Source of the DNA: JBCBKZ01 sp039026975
GTDB lineage: Bacteria; Bacteroidota; Bacteroidia; J057
Assembly: GCA_039026975.1 (NCBI GenBank)
Contig: JBCCLI010000312.1
Location: forward strand, 1-7,984
DNA length: 7,984 nucleotides
Direction of reading: 5' to 3'
The notes under the pieces are model-generated. The model did not search any database, was not told where the DNA came from, and saw only the letters and a program-made list of their open reading frames with translations. Every line of letters starts with the position of its first letter. Positions within the stretch are counted from its first letter, which is position 1. Position numbers and translations under genes: made by a program. Positions 1 through 5,731 of the stretch are shown in pieces.

Positions 1-276
1 ATTTCCTTGCATCAAAGATTGTCGGTTCAGATCATGATCTGAACCTAACAGCTCATCCTAAGACAAGGATAATTAAATACTTCATTTCATGGATAATAAC
101 CAGAAAATTATAGTACTACCAAAAATGTATACTGCCCTCCCCTAACAAAAATTAAGTTGGGCTTCTTATCCGGATAAAGAAAAACCTTTTTAAAAAAGTG
201 GATCAAAAAATAGCCTAGAGAACATAATCCTCACCTTTATTTCAAAAGAGCTGTTTTCTGGAGAATATTGACTTAA
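1..276. other. Non-coding stretch at window start
   Basis: I see no reading frame with coding character here on either strand. The stretch is AT-rich with many stops and contains the palindrome at 24-45. A shorter symmetric word, TTATCCGGATAA, lies at 166-177 and is followed by an A-rich then T-rich run, but I cannot assign it a role. It probably separates the minus-strand gene at 329-1225 from a gene outside the window. Confidence 0.5.
24..45. repeat. Perfect 22-bp palindrome
   Basis: The arms GGTTCAGATCA and TGATCTGAACC are exact reverse complements. The site could fold as a 9-bp stem with a CATG loop, or be bound as a symmetric operator. No T-run follows on either strand, so it is not a typical intrinsic terminator. 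The gene it would serve lies to the left of the window. Confidence 0.6.
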
Positions 277-306
277 ATGAGCCATCCTGAATTCGGGATG
301 GCTCAT
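277..306 (-). terminator. Hairpin, probable terminator of the minus-strand gene
   Basis: Exact arms ATGAGCCATCC and GGATGGCTCAT (11 bp) flank an 8-base centre containing GAATTC. The hairpin begins 22 bases beyond the stop codon of the gene at 329-1225. On the minus strand the stem is preceded by AAAAAT but followed only by TTAAGTCAAT, a poor U-tract. On the plus strand it is followed by ATTTTT, yet no plus-strand gene ends here. Termination or mRNA 3'-end protection is the likely role. Confidence 0.55.
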
Positions 307-328
307 ATTTTTGAAGAAACCAATAACT

Positions 329-1225
329 TTATTTCTCATGGATGGGCCGCAAAATCGTAAAGACCTCTCCACGCTCAAGCAGTCCTGACATGGTAAAGGA
401 AAACTGTGTAATACCTTCAGGTGCTATCGACTGCATCTTGTTTCCCACAGGTGAGTAGGATACAGGATAAGGCTGATACGTTTGGGGATCTGCATTATAA
501 AGCAGGATCTGGGAATTGGGTACAGCAGTATCTGACATTGATCTGCCAAACTTTCCATCTGTGTACCAAACTGCTCTTTCTGATACTGTGATGTCATTTG
601 TACCAAAATCACAGCCGTCTTCCTTCTGAAGACCCAGATCTCGAACGTTACCAGAAAAGCTTAGCTCAAGATCGTCAGGGGCTGCTATGGCGCCATATAC
701 TGGAACGAGCTCACAACTATTTGGGTCATTATCACCGGTATTGAGGGTAAGTGCATCTACATAATGTACGCCTTCTATACCTGCTTTCTCCAGTGCTTCA
801 GCCAATGGTTCAAAATTGGTCAGGGTATTATAGGCGTAGGCATGGTACTCTGTAATTTCTGCTGAACCCTTAAGGTTAGGATGCGGATCCAGCTTTAGGG
901 GAGGCAGGACTGATACCCCAAGCTGGTATAGGATATGCATTCCACCTTCTACCGTGCTGCCATCTTCAAATGTAATCAAGATGCTTTCACAGTTGATGCC
1001 TCTTACCTGAGCAGTTACGGTACCCTTTTCTGAAACATCCAGTTTGTAACTACTGGGAATAACTTTGCGAGCCATGGCTTCTGATACATAATACCCGCCA
1101 ATAAATTCAATACATGGCCCGAATTCAATGGTGCTTATCAATGGTTTATGTGAGGATTGACCTATGGCTTGTTGTGCACTCCCAATCAGTAGGAGTACAC
1201 TAATGAAGAATGGTAATCTTTTCAT
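329..1225 (-). CDS. Secreted protein of unknown function
   Basis: I do not recognise a firm family for this 298-residue protein. Residues 1-22 form a clear Sec signal peptide (MKR, then a hydrophobic core, cleavage near AIG-Q23) with no lipobox, so the product should be periplasmic or secreted. The mature part is rich in alternating hydrophobic residues, suggesting a beta-fold, and has four cysteines (C38, C79, C171, C205) that could form disulfides. The segment around residues 45-62 (YYVSEAMARKVIPSSYKL) loosely recalls the start of acetoacetate-decarboxylase-like folds; this is a weak impression and not a functional call. The start is the first ATG before the signal peptide, with an AT-rich leader typical of Bacteroidota. 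It is divergent from the AraC-type regulator gene. A good -7 element and regulator-type boxes lie upstream, so it may belong to that regulator's target set. Confidence 0.85.
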   Translation of the reverse strand: MKRLPFFISVLLLIGSAQQAIGQSSHKPLISTIEFGPCIEFIGGYYVSEAMARKVIPSSYKLDVSEKGTVTAQVRGINCESILITFEDGSTVEGGMHILYQLGVSVLPPLKLDPHPNLKGSAEITEYHAYAYNTLTNFEPLAEALEKAGIEGVHYVDALTLNTGDNDPNSCELVPVYGAIAAPDDLELSFSGNVRDLGLQKEDGCDFGTNDITVSERAVWYTDGKFGRSMSDTAVPNSQILLYNADPQTYQPYPVSYSPVGNKMQSIAPEGITQFSFTMSGLLERGEVFTILRPIHEK

Positions 1226-1380
1226 ATAATTTATTTTTTCTTGTCTAAAAGATTTGATTCAAGTTCTGTGTAGGGTTTCTATATGCGCCAACTTTTGAAT
1301 CTGTATCTGAATGTTCTGTTGTGATAAAATGACACATGGAGTTAGGTACTTACATCTGATATCATTTGTAACTTCCCAGG

Positions 1381-1388
1381 CAAAGTTA
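1381..1388 (-). promoter_or_regulatory. Candidate -7 promoter element of the secreted-protein gene
   Basis: On the minus strand this reads TAACTTTG, an exact match to the Bacteroidota -7 consensus TAnnTTTG. No TTG or TTTG occurs at the expected -33 distance; the nearest regulator box starts 21 bp upstream instead. A good -7 with a missing -33 next to activator boxes is typical of an activator-dependent promoter. The predicted leader is about 145 bases, which is long, so another promoter closer to the gene is possible. Confidence 0.45.
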
Positions 1389-1409
1389 TGTGCTATAGAT
1401 CTTGCCCTC

Positions 1410-1422
1410 ATGATAAAAATGA
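1410..1422 (+). promoter_or_regulatory. Regulator box R1 (ATGATAAAAATGA)
   Basis: First of three direct copies, within the longer shared word TCATGATAAAAATG at 1408-1421. It starts exactly 21 bp before R2 and lies 21 bp from the TAACTTTG element. It is probably a half-site for the neighbouring AraC-type protein; the assignment to that protein is inference from proximity and spacing. Confidence 0.6.
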
Positions 1423-1430
1423 AGCTTATC

Positions 1431-1443
1431 ATGATAAAAATAT
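1431..1443 (+). promoter_or_regulatory. Regulator box R2 (ATGATAAAAATAT)
   Basis: Second copy, sharing TCATGATAAAAAT (1429-1441) with R1. Its left part also forms a perfect 12-bp palindrome, TTATCATGATAA, at 1427-1438, which R1 and R3 lack. The 21-bp offset from R1 places both on the same face of the helix. Confidence 0.6.
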
Positions 1444-1471
1444 GGCAGGATGTACTTATTTTAGGATGGTC

Positions 1472-1484
1472 ATGATAAAAATGA
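1472..1484 (+). promoter_or_regulatory. Regulator box R3 (ATGATAAAAATGA)
   Basis: Third copy, identical to R1 over TCATGATAAAAATGA (1470-1484) and 41 bp from R2, close to four helical turns. It could be a distal site for looping, or control of the araC-type gene, whose start lies about 175 bp downstream. Confidence 0.58.
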
Positions 1485-1657
1485 TGACCTGTTCCTTTCG
1501 ATAGGATAAGAAAGGGAAGGCCTGTTTCTACCTAATGAGGTCCCGTAAATAAGGATAGGATTTTGGAAACTTAGCTTAGCTCAGAATAAGACAGAAGGAG
1601 AAAAATAGGAAGCTCGCGCTTTAGCCTACCTGACGATAATCTATTTTACACTTCTTA

Positions 1658-2545
1658 ATGAAAATGATTAACATACCGGAAATAGCATTCAATAGAAAAG
1701 ATCAACAAAGCCCTGGAATTGAGATTGTCTCTTTCGAGTCGCTAAGATCTATCTTGGGAAATACCTCAGACCATGATCCCTTTAAGCCTCATAGATTGAG
1801 TTTCAATATTCTATTGGTAGTTACGGCGGGAGAAGAGGGAGAACACAATATCGATTTTAAGAATCACGCCTATAAAGAGAGGAGTGTTATTCTCATATCA
1901 AAAGATCAGACCCATTCTTTCATTGATATACCCAACAATAATGAGGGCTACTTAATGATGTTTACCGAAGATTTATTTCTTGAAATCGGGGTAAACTATC
2001 CATTTATCATTAGCCACTTTTATAATAACCAACTGTATGATCCTGTCCATACCTTAGACAAAAAGCAGTTTAGAGACCTCCACAGCCTGGTTTTGAAGAT
2101 TATTGAAAAAACCCATAGCAAAAAGAAATCTGTAAGATTGGAACTCGTACAATCCTATTTCAAAATTCTCCTGCTGGAAATATTCGCATGCAGAGAAATG
2201 AGAAATAAAAAGATCGAAAAAACCTCTATTACAGAAGACTTCATTAAATTTCAACTCTTACTCAAAGAGAACTACGTGAAGGAAAAGAAAGTGAAGTTTT
2301 ATGCGCAGCAACTGAATATGTCTGCAAAGAAACTCAACGCCATTACCCAGTCTATTGTCAATAGAACAGCTAAAGACTTTATACTATCTCATATCATCCT
2401 GGAAGCCAAAAAACTCCTAGTCATTCCCAACATCTCTTCCAAGGAGGTAGCCTATAAACTAGGATTCGAAGAACCCACCAACTTTACAAAATTTTTCAAG
2501 ACGCATACAAAAATGCTCCCCTCAGAATTTATCAACTCGCATTAG
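1658..2545 (+). CDS. AraC-family transcriptional regulator
   Basis: A 295-residue protein of normal AraC-family length and layout. Residues about 1-190 form an N-terminal sensing domain with a cupin-like section (about 45-95, from HRLSFNILLVV through KDQTHSF). The C-terminal DNA-binding domain has two helix-turn-helix units: about 212-240 (VKFYAQQLNMSAKKLNAIT) and about 260-283, the latter carrying the family signature SSKEVAYKLGFEEPTNFTKFFK and ending in the usual P-S-E-F (288-291). Many such proteins respond to a carbon source. The start at 1658 has a second ATG six bases later; neither has a Shine-Dalgarno sequence. It stands between the divergent secreted-protein gene and the porin gene, and both neighbours have matching boxes upstream, so it is probably their regulator and may regulate itself. 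No terminator is visible after it. The ligand is unknown. Confidence 0.93.
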   Translation: MKMINIPEIAFNRKDQQSPGIEIVSFESLRSILGNTSDHDPFKPHRLSFNILLVVTAGEEGEHNIDFKNHAYKERSVILISKDQTHSFIDIPNNNEGYLMMFTEDLFLEIGVNYPFIISHFYNNQLYDPVHTLDKKQFRDLHSLVLKIIEKTHSKKKSVRLELVQSYFKILLLEIFACREMRNKKIEKTSITEDFIKFQLLLKENYVKEKKVKFYAQQLNMSAKKLNAITQSIVNRTAKDFILSHIILEAKKLLVIPNISSKEVAYKLGFEEPTNFTKFFKTHTKMLPSEFINSH

Positions 2546-2567
2546 TGATTTAGCTGAGTCTCAATGC

Positions 2568-2580
2568 TCATTTTTATCAT
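2568..2580 (-). promoter_or_regulatory. Regulator box R4, inverted copy upstream of the porin gene
   Basis: TCATTTTTATCAT here is the exact reverse complement of the R1/R3 word ATGATAAAAATGA, 13 of 13 bases. It lies between the araC-type stop and the porin start, about 86 bp before the porin ATG. Its presence in front of the next gene is the best internal evidence that the word is a shared operator rather than a local duplication. Confidence 0.6.
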
Positions 2581-2590
2581 ACTTAGCACA

Positions 2591-2601
2591 GTTTTTACCA
2601 T
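2591..2601 (-). promoter_or_regulatory. Regulator box R5, degenerate copy
   Basis: GTTTTTACCAT reads ATGGTAAAAAC on the minus strand, 9 of 11 bases matching R4 in the same orientation. It starts exactly 21 bp from R4, the spacing seen between R1 and R2. A weaker promoter-proximal half-site is common at AraC-type activated promoters. Confidence 0.45.
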
Positions 2602-2611
2602 TTAACACAAG

Positions 2612-2642
2612 TTTTGTTAGGCCAAATTTACTCTTAGGATTT
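2612..2642 (+). promoter_or_regulatory. Weak candidate promoter of the porin gene
   Basis: TTTTG at 2612-2616 and TAGGATTT at 2635-2642 are 18 bp apart and could serve as -33 and -7 elements, though the latter departs from TAnnTTTG. The alternative -7, CAAATTTA at 2623-2630, matches only four of six fixed bases but sits 21 bp from box R5, the geometry seen on the minus-strand side. Neither is strong, which fits activator dependence. Confidence 0.3.
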
Positions 2643-2665
2643 CTGAATTAAGACCTGACAAACTT

Positions 2666-4093
2666 ATGATTACCCCACATCACTTTTATAATTCTGGAGG
2701 TAAACGCTCTTATCTAAAATCAGAGCTAAGCCTCTTATTCGTACTCCTTACCCTTTCTTTTTCGGCTCAAAGTCAAGCCACCTTTAGTGCTCAAAGAGCT
2801 GAAGAGGATTATAGCTACTTGAAGGATAGTACAAATCTAGATGGGTTAGATGCTATCAAATTCATAGCCCTTAACCGATCCAAAACTACATTTTTGAGCC
2901 TGGGAGGATCCATAAGTCCAAGATACGAGAGGCTTTCTAATCAAGCTTGGGAGGGAGATAATGATGAAGCTTTTTATACTCACAGAATGACCATTCATGT
3001 GGACGCACATCTGGGTAAGTTTATAAGATTATTTGGAGAATTGCAGCACGGGTATAAAACAGGTGGAGAAGCTTTCTTAGAATCTGATCAGATAGATGTA
3101 CATCAGGGCTTCCTGGAATTACGAGATAAATCTTCAAAACTATCCCTCCGTTTGGGAAGGCAGGAACTCAAGTTTGGGGTGGGACGGCTAATAGATTTTG
3201 GGAGGGGGCCTAACATTAGACGAACATTTGATATTGGAAAACTTACTTTTAGTCAGAAGAACACGCACATAGAAGCCTACTATGGGAAAGATGTAAGGCT
3301 AGGCTTCGAGGCTTTCGATAATCAATTCAATCTCTTTAAGCAAGATGTACCTAACTCAGAGGTGTGGGGTATATACAGTCAGTTTTCATTCTTACCCAAT
3401 GAAGGAGAAGAAGATAATACGGAACTCTATTATCTCGGAATAGATTCACCCCGAGCTTTCTTTAATGATGTGGCTGGGAGAGAAACCAGACATACCATAG
3501 GTGCAAGGAGATATGGGGTTGCCGGACAAAATTTTACCTACAATACTGAATTCATTTATCAGTTTGGCCAGGTAGGAGGCAGCTCGATTTCTGCCTTTAA
3601 CCTTGAAACCGATTGGAAGTATAGTCTTAACCGTAATAAGTGGCGACCAGCCTTCGGGTTGAAACTGGATTGGTCTTCTGGGGATCATACAGTTGGAGAT
3701 GGTAGAATAAACAGCTTTAATCCGATGTATGTGAACCCTTCCATATACAGCTTTGCTGTGGTGAATACTCCAGTAAATCTTCTGAGTGTGCATCCCTCAT
3801 TTACGGTATTTCCAGTGAAGAATATGATGATACAAACTGAGTTTGCGCTATTTTATCGTACAAGTAAGGTAGATGGATTGTATGCCCCTCCAAATAGACA
3901 AGTCCGGATGGCTGGGGGATTAAGTGAAAGACACATCGGGAATGTCATCGGGCTATTCTTCCTCTATAACTATAATAGATACCTCAGTTTTAATCTCCGC
4001 TCATCCTATTTTATAGCTGGAAACTTTATAGAGGCATCAGGAGCTTCAGAACCAATTTTTCAATTTGCCCCAACGGCTACCTTTACCTTTTAG
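2666..4093 (+). CDS. Alginate-export-type outer-membrane porin
   Basis: A 475-residue beta-barrel protein that I place in the alginate export family (AlgE-like, Pfam Alginate_exp). A signal peptide covers residues 1-38 with an unusually long n-region of about 20 residues, a hydrophobic stretch (21-33) and a likely cut after SQA38. No later Met is available before the hydrophobic core, so the start at 2666 stands. The family-like motif GRQELKFGVGRLI lies at 164-176, followed by the RRTFDIGKLTF strand. Many alternating aromatic/hydrophobic strands follow, and the chain ends in phenylalanine (TFTF), the usual C-terminal signal for barrel assembly. Relatives let anionic or small organic substrates cross the outer membrane; in AlgE itself this is alginate, but many Bacteroidota members have no known substrate and no alginate genes are visible here. 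It lies directly downstream of the AraC-type gene with boxes R4/R5 in its promoter region, suggesting substrate-controlled uptake. Confidence 0.85.
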   Translation: MITPHHFYNSGGKRSYLKSELSLLFVLLTLSFSAQSQATFSAQRAEEDYSYLKDSTNLDGLDAIKFIALNRSKTTFLSLGGSISPRYERLSNQAWEGDNDEAFYTHRMTIHVDAHLGKFIRLFGELQHGYKTGGEAFLESDQIDVHQGFLELRDKSSKLSLRLGRQELKFGVGRLIDFGRGPNIRRTFDIGKLTFSQKNTHIEAYYGKDVRLGFEAFDNQFNLFKQDVPNSEVWGIYSQFSFLPNEGEEDNTELYYLGIDSPRAFFNDVAGRETRHTIGARRYGVAGQNFTYNTEFIYQFGQVGGSSISAFNLETDWKYSLNRNKWRPAFGLKLDWSSGDHTVGDGRINSFNPMYVNPSIYSFAVVNTPVNLLSVHPSFTVFPVKNMMIQTEFALFYRTSKVDGLYAPPNRQVRMAGGLSERHIGNVIGLFFLYNYNRYLSFNLRSSYFIAGNFIEASGASEPIFQFAPTATFTF

Positions 4094-4116
4094 GATTGTG
4101 GGTATGCATAAAGCAG

Positions 4117-4148
4117 GAAAGTCCTTGAAGTGCTCCAGGGGGCTTTTC
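4117..4148 (+). terminator. Possible terminator after the porin gene
   Basis: GAAAGTCCTT can pair with the GGGGGCTTTTC segment through an imperfect stem with wobble pairs and one mismatch, 24 bases after the stop codon. A T-rich run (ATTTTTGTCTTTT) follows some 10 bases later. The stem is weak and the call tentative. Confidence 0.3.
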
Positions 4149-4223
4149 GCTAACTCTATTTTTGTCTTTTCCAGAGGCTTGATTCCTCAGCCTGCCGAAG
4201 TTCAATATTCTAATCAGAATTAC

Positions 4224-4232
4224 TAATTTTTG
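4224..4232 (+). promoter_or_regulatory. Weak -7-like element before the lipocalin-like gene
   Basis: TAATTTTTG resembles TAnnTTTG with one additional spacer base, about 44 bp before the ATG at 4276. No good -33 TTG is seen at the usual distance. No copy of the ATGATAAAAATGA box occurs here, so this gene appears to lie outside the proposed regulon. Confidence 0.25.
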
Positions 4233-4275
4233 GTAACTTAATATCTACTCATAATCATTATTAATGCTAATCTAC

Positions 4276-4866
4276 ATGAAACCACTACCTTTATTCACTC
4301 TATTGCTATTGGGATTATTCCCTGCAGTTCTACTCAGTCAGGCAGAGATTCCCTATTCCTACGAACCCTCTGCAGAACATCCTTTTGGATTGCCGAACCC
4401 AGATGCACCGGAGCAGATTAAAGATTTTATCCCCCTCATAGGAGAGTGTGAGTGCAGCTCAACTGCTCGTGGAACTGATCAACAATGGGGAAAACCCACT
4501 TCCATGATTTGGCGGTTCAAATACATCATGAATGGGAAAGCTGTGCAAGATGAGACCCTAAAAGAAGATGGGATTCATTCTGGAAGTATCAGACAATTCA
4601 ATGCAGATTCTGCCAAATGGTATGTCCATTATTACTCCACAAGCGGCATCCCCAACACCTTACCCTCATGGGAAGGAAGTAAAAAGGAAGATGGGAATAT
4701 CATCCTCTACAGAGGCAGTCCTTCCCCAAATGGAGACCCTGGATTCTATAGAATCACCTTCTTTGATATCAGTGAGAATGGATTTAATTGGATTGGAGAG
4801 TGGGTGGATAAAAGCGAAAGTATCCAATATCCGCTTTGGAAGATTAATTGTAAAAAGAGGGGATAA
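4276..4866 (+). CDS. Exported lipocalin-like protein, function unknown
   Basis: A 196-residue exported protein. I chose the ATG at 4276 because it gives a compact signal peptide (MKPLPLFTLLLLGLFPAVLLSQA, cleavage near SQA23); the in-frame ATG at 4264 would add only MLIY. The mature protein has the look of small beta-barrel domains such as the DUF1579 or lipocalin-like group: an opening helix region (DAPEQIKDFIPLIG), then repeated strands with many Trp and Tyr (WRFKYIMNG, KWYVHYYS, FYRITFFDIS, FNWIGEWVD) and a closing strand YPLWKINC. Such proteins often bind small hydrophobic ligands, but no ligand is evident. Three cysteines are present, two as C-E-C near the start of the barrel and one four residues from the end, allowing a disulfide that would close the barrel. 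The Nudix gene begins 27 bp after it, so they may be cotranscribed. Confidence 0.8.
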   Translation: MKPLPLFTLLLLGLFPAVLLSQAEIPYSYEPSAEHPFGLPNPDAPEQIKDFIPLIGECECSSTARGTDQQWGKPTSMIWRFKYIMNGKAVQDETLKEDGIHSGSIRQFNADSAKWYVHYYSTSGIPNTLPSWEGSKKEDGNIILYRGSPSPNGDPGFYRITFFDISENGFNWIGEWVDKSESIQYPLWKINCKKRG

Positions 4867-4893
4867 CTTAGGGCTTCAAAAAAGTGTTTAATC

Positions 4894-5298
4894 ATGGCCC
4901 AAAGAAAGATTACCCATAGACATTATGGGGTATATGGTTTCATTCTCAATGAGTGTGCGGAAGTATTGGTGGTAGTGAAAACCAGAGGTCCCTATACTGG
5001 GAGATACGATCTTCCGGGAGGCAGTCCTGAAGAAGGAGAAACAGCCGAAGAGACCCTGAAAAGAGAAATCATGGAGGAAACAGGAAGAGAACTATCTCAA
5101 ATATCTCTTCCAACAGATATGGTAGCTACTTTTGAGTACGGCCAAACCGACTGTCTTCTTCATACGGGAAAGGGTTTCCCATGTCAGGTAGGTCCACAGA
5201 TTCACCAAATCCTCATAGGGGAAGATAATTCTTCCGCTGAATGGCTTTCTATAGAGACTTTTACCACAGAGAATGGTTCTCCTTTGAACCCAGCCTGA
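4894..5298 (+). CDS. Nudix hydrolase
   Basis: A 134-residue protein that should hydrolyse a nucleoside diphosphate linked to another group, using metal ions in the cytoplasm; the substrate cannot be predicted. The Nudix box is complete for catalytic residues: G43, E49, R57, E58, E61, E62 and G64, with R65 where a hydrophobic residue is usual. The N-terminal strand HRHYGVYGFI and the GPYTGRYDLPGG lead-in are typical. Later, GEDNSSAEWLSIE corresponds to the conserved strand after the box. The stretch LLHTGKGFPCQVGPQ (about 91-105) is less family-like than the rest. The protein stops soon after SPL, slightly short for this group, just where a Crp/Fnr remnant begins in another frame, so its last few residues may have been replaced by a deletion. 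It probably remains active because the whole box is intact. Confidence 0.88.
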   Translation: MAQRKITHRHYGVYGFILNECAEVLVVVKTRGPYTGRYDLPGGSPEEGETAEETLKREIMEETGRELSQISLPTDMVATFEYGQTDCLLHTGKGFPCQVGPQIHQILIGEDNSSAEWLSIETFTTENGSPLNPA

Positions 5299-5561
5299 TT
5301 TATTCCATCGATCATAGCAGCTACCATAAGTTGATGGACACCTATCCTGAATTTCAGAAGTTAGGTAGACTCATCGCGGAGGAGCAATTAGCCTTTGTTG
5401 ATTACTACTCGCGTGGGTATATGTTTATGTCTGCAAAGGAGCGGTATGACCTCCTTTTAACTTTCTTTCCTGATATAGAGTTGAGAATTAAGTTAGGATA
5501 TATTGCCTCTTTCCTGGGTGTTTCTCAGGAGACCTTAAGCCGTATTCGCAGCAATAAGTAA
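5241..5561 (+). pseudogene. 5'-truncated Crp/Fnr-family regulator remnant
   Basis: The 106-residue frame from the ATG at 5241 carries only the C-terminal part of a Bacteroidota-type Crp/Fnr regulator. From about residue 18 it reads as the end of a cyclic-nucleotide-binding-type domain (IDHSSYHKLMDTYPEF), the linking helix (LGRLIAEEQLAFVDYYSRGYMFMSAKERYDLLLTFFPDI in outline), then the winged-helix recognition section LGYIASFLGVSQETLSRIR. Intact relatives are about 190 residues, so roughly 100 N-terminal residues, including most of the sensing domain, are absent. The first 19 codons overlap the Nudix gene in a different frame and probably are not native. The natural end is present and intact. 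The simplest reading is a deletion that joined the Nudix 3' end to the middle of a crp-type gene. A short DNA-binding protein made by translational coupling is an alternative, but the start codon has no support. Confidence 0.75.
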
Positions 5562-5731
5562 GGCTGAGAATAAGACTATACCCCATAGATTTATGTGTGA
5601 ACATAGCAGATAGCCTGACTTTTAAGAGGTTCTTTTATTTCCTGGATCTTCCCTTGTCTAGGTACTCTTTTTGAGGCTGTTTTAAAGCAATAAAATTATT
5701 AAAGAATTAAAGCCCTTATTAACTTAATTCA
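5562..5731 (+). promoter_or_regulatory. Intergenic region with weak promoter for the lipoprotein operon
   Basis: This 170-bp gap holds no gene. TTTTTG at 5668-5673 and TAAAATTA at 5691-5698 are 17 bp apart and could be -33 and -7 elements, with an A/T-rich leader running to the ATG at 5732. No regulator box of the ATGATAAAAATGA type and no clear terminator for the preceding gene is seen. Confidence 0.3.

Larger units (their letters stand above)
1226..1657. other. Divergent intergenic regulatory region
   Basis: These 432 bp contain no supported gene. They hold a -7-like element for the minus-strand gene (1381-1388), three copies of the ATGATAAAAATGA box (1410-1484), and the AT-rich leaders of both flanking genes. 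A near copy of the box with one base deleted, GTGATAAAATGA, lies at 1321-1332. The part nearest the regulator gene (1490-1657) has no clear promoter; TAGGATTTTG at 1556-1565 resembles a -7 element with one extra spacer base. Confidence 0.6.

Noticed and set aside
166..177. TTATCCGGATAA as a terminator hairpin.
   Set aside because: The symmetric centre leaves almost no loop, the usable stem is short, and no gene in the window ends there.
1321..1332. GTGATAAAATGA as a further copy of the regulator box.
   Set aside because: It lacks one A of the A-run and changes the first base. It lies beyond the candidate promoter at a non-phased distance, so it may be chance in AT-rich DNA.
1408..1484. Three direct repeats that could be taken for a small CRISPR array.
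   Set aside because: The repeats are only 13-15 bp, the gaps are 8 and 29 bp, there are no cas genes, and an inverted copy lies upstream of another gene. An operator array explains them better.
4568..4891. A 107-residue plus-strand frame overlapping the lipocalin-like gene.
   Set aside because: It is almost entirely inside that gene in another frame, has no family-like features, and the overlapped gene has a clear signal peptide and fold.
5166..5200. A pair of compensating frameshifts inside the Nudix gene, because the protein segment LLHTGKGFPCQ is atypical.
   Set aside because: The neighbouring frames do not give a convincingly better match, and the frame is intact on both sides. Real divergence is equally likely.
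5241..5298. Programmed -1 frameshift producing a Nudix-Crp fusion protein.
   Set aside because: No canonical slippery heptamer is visible in the overlap, and the Crp part lacks its sensing domain. A deletion scar is simpler.
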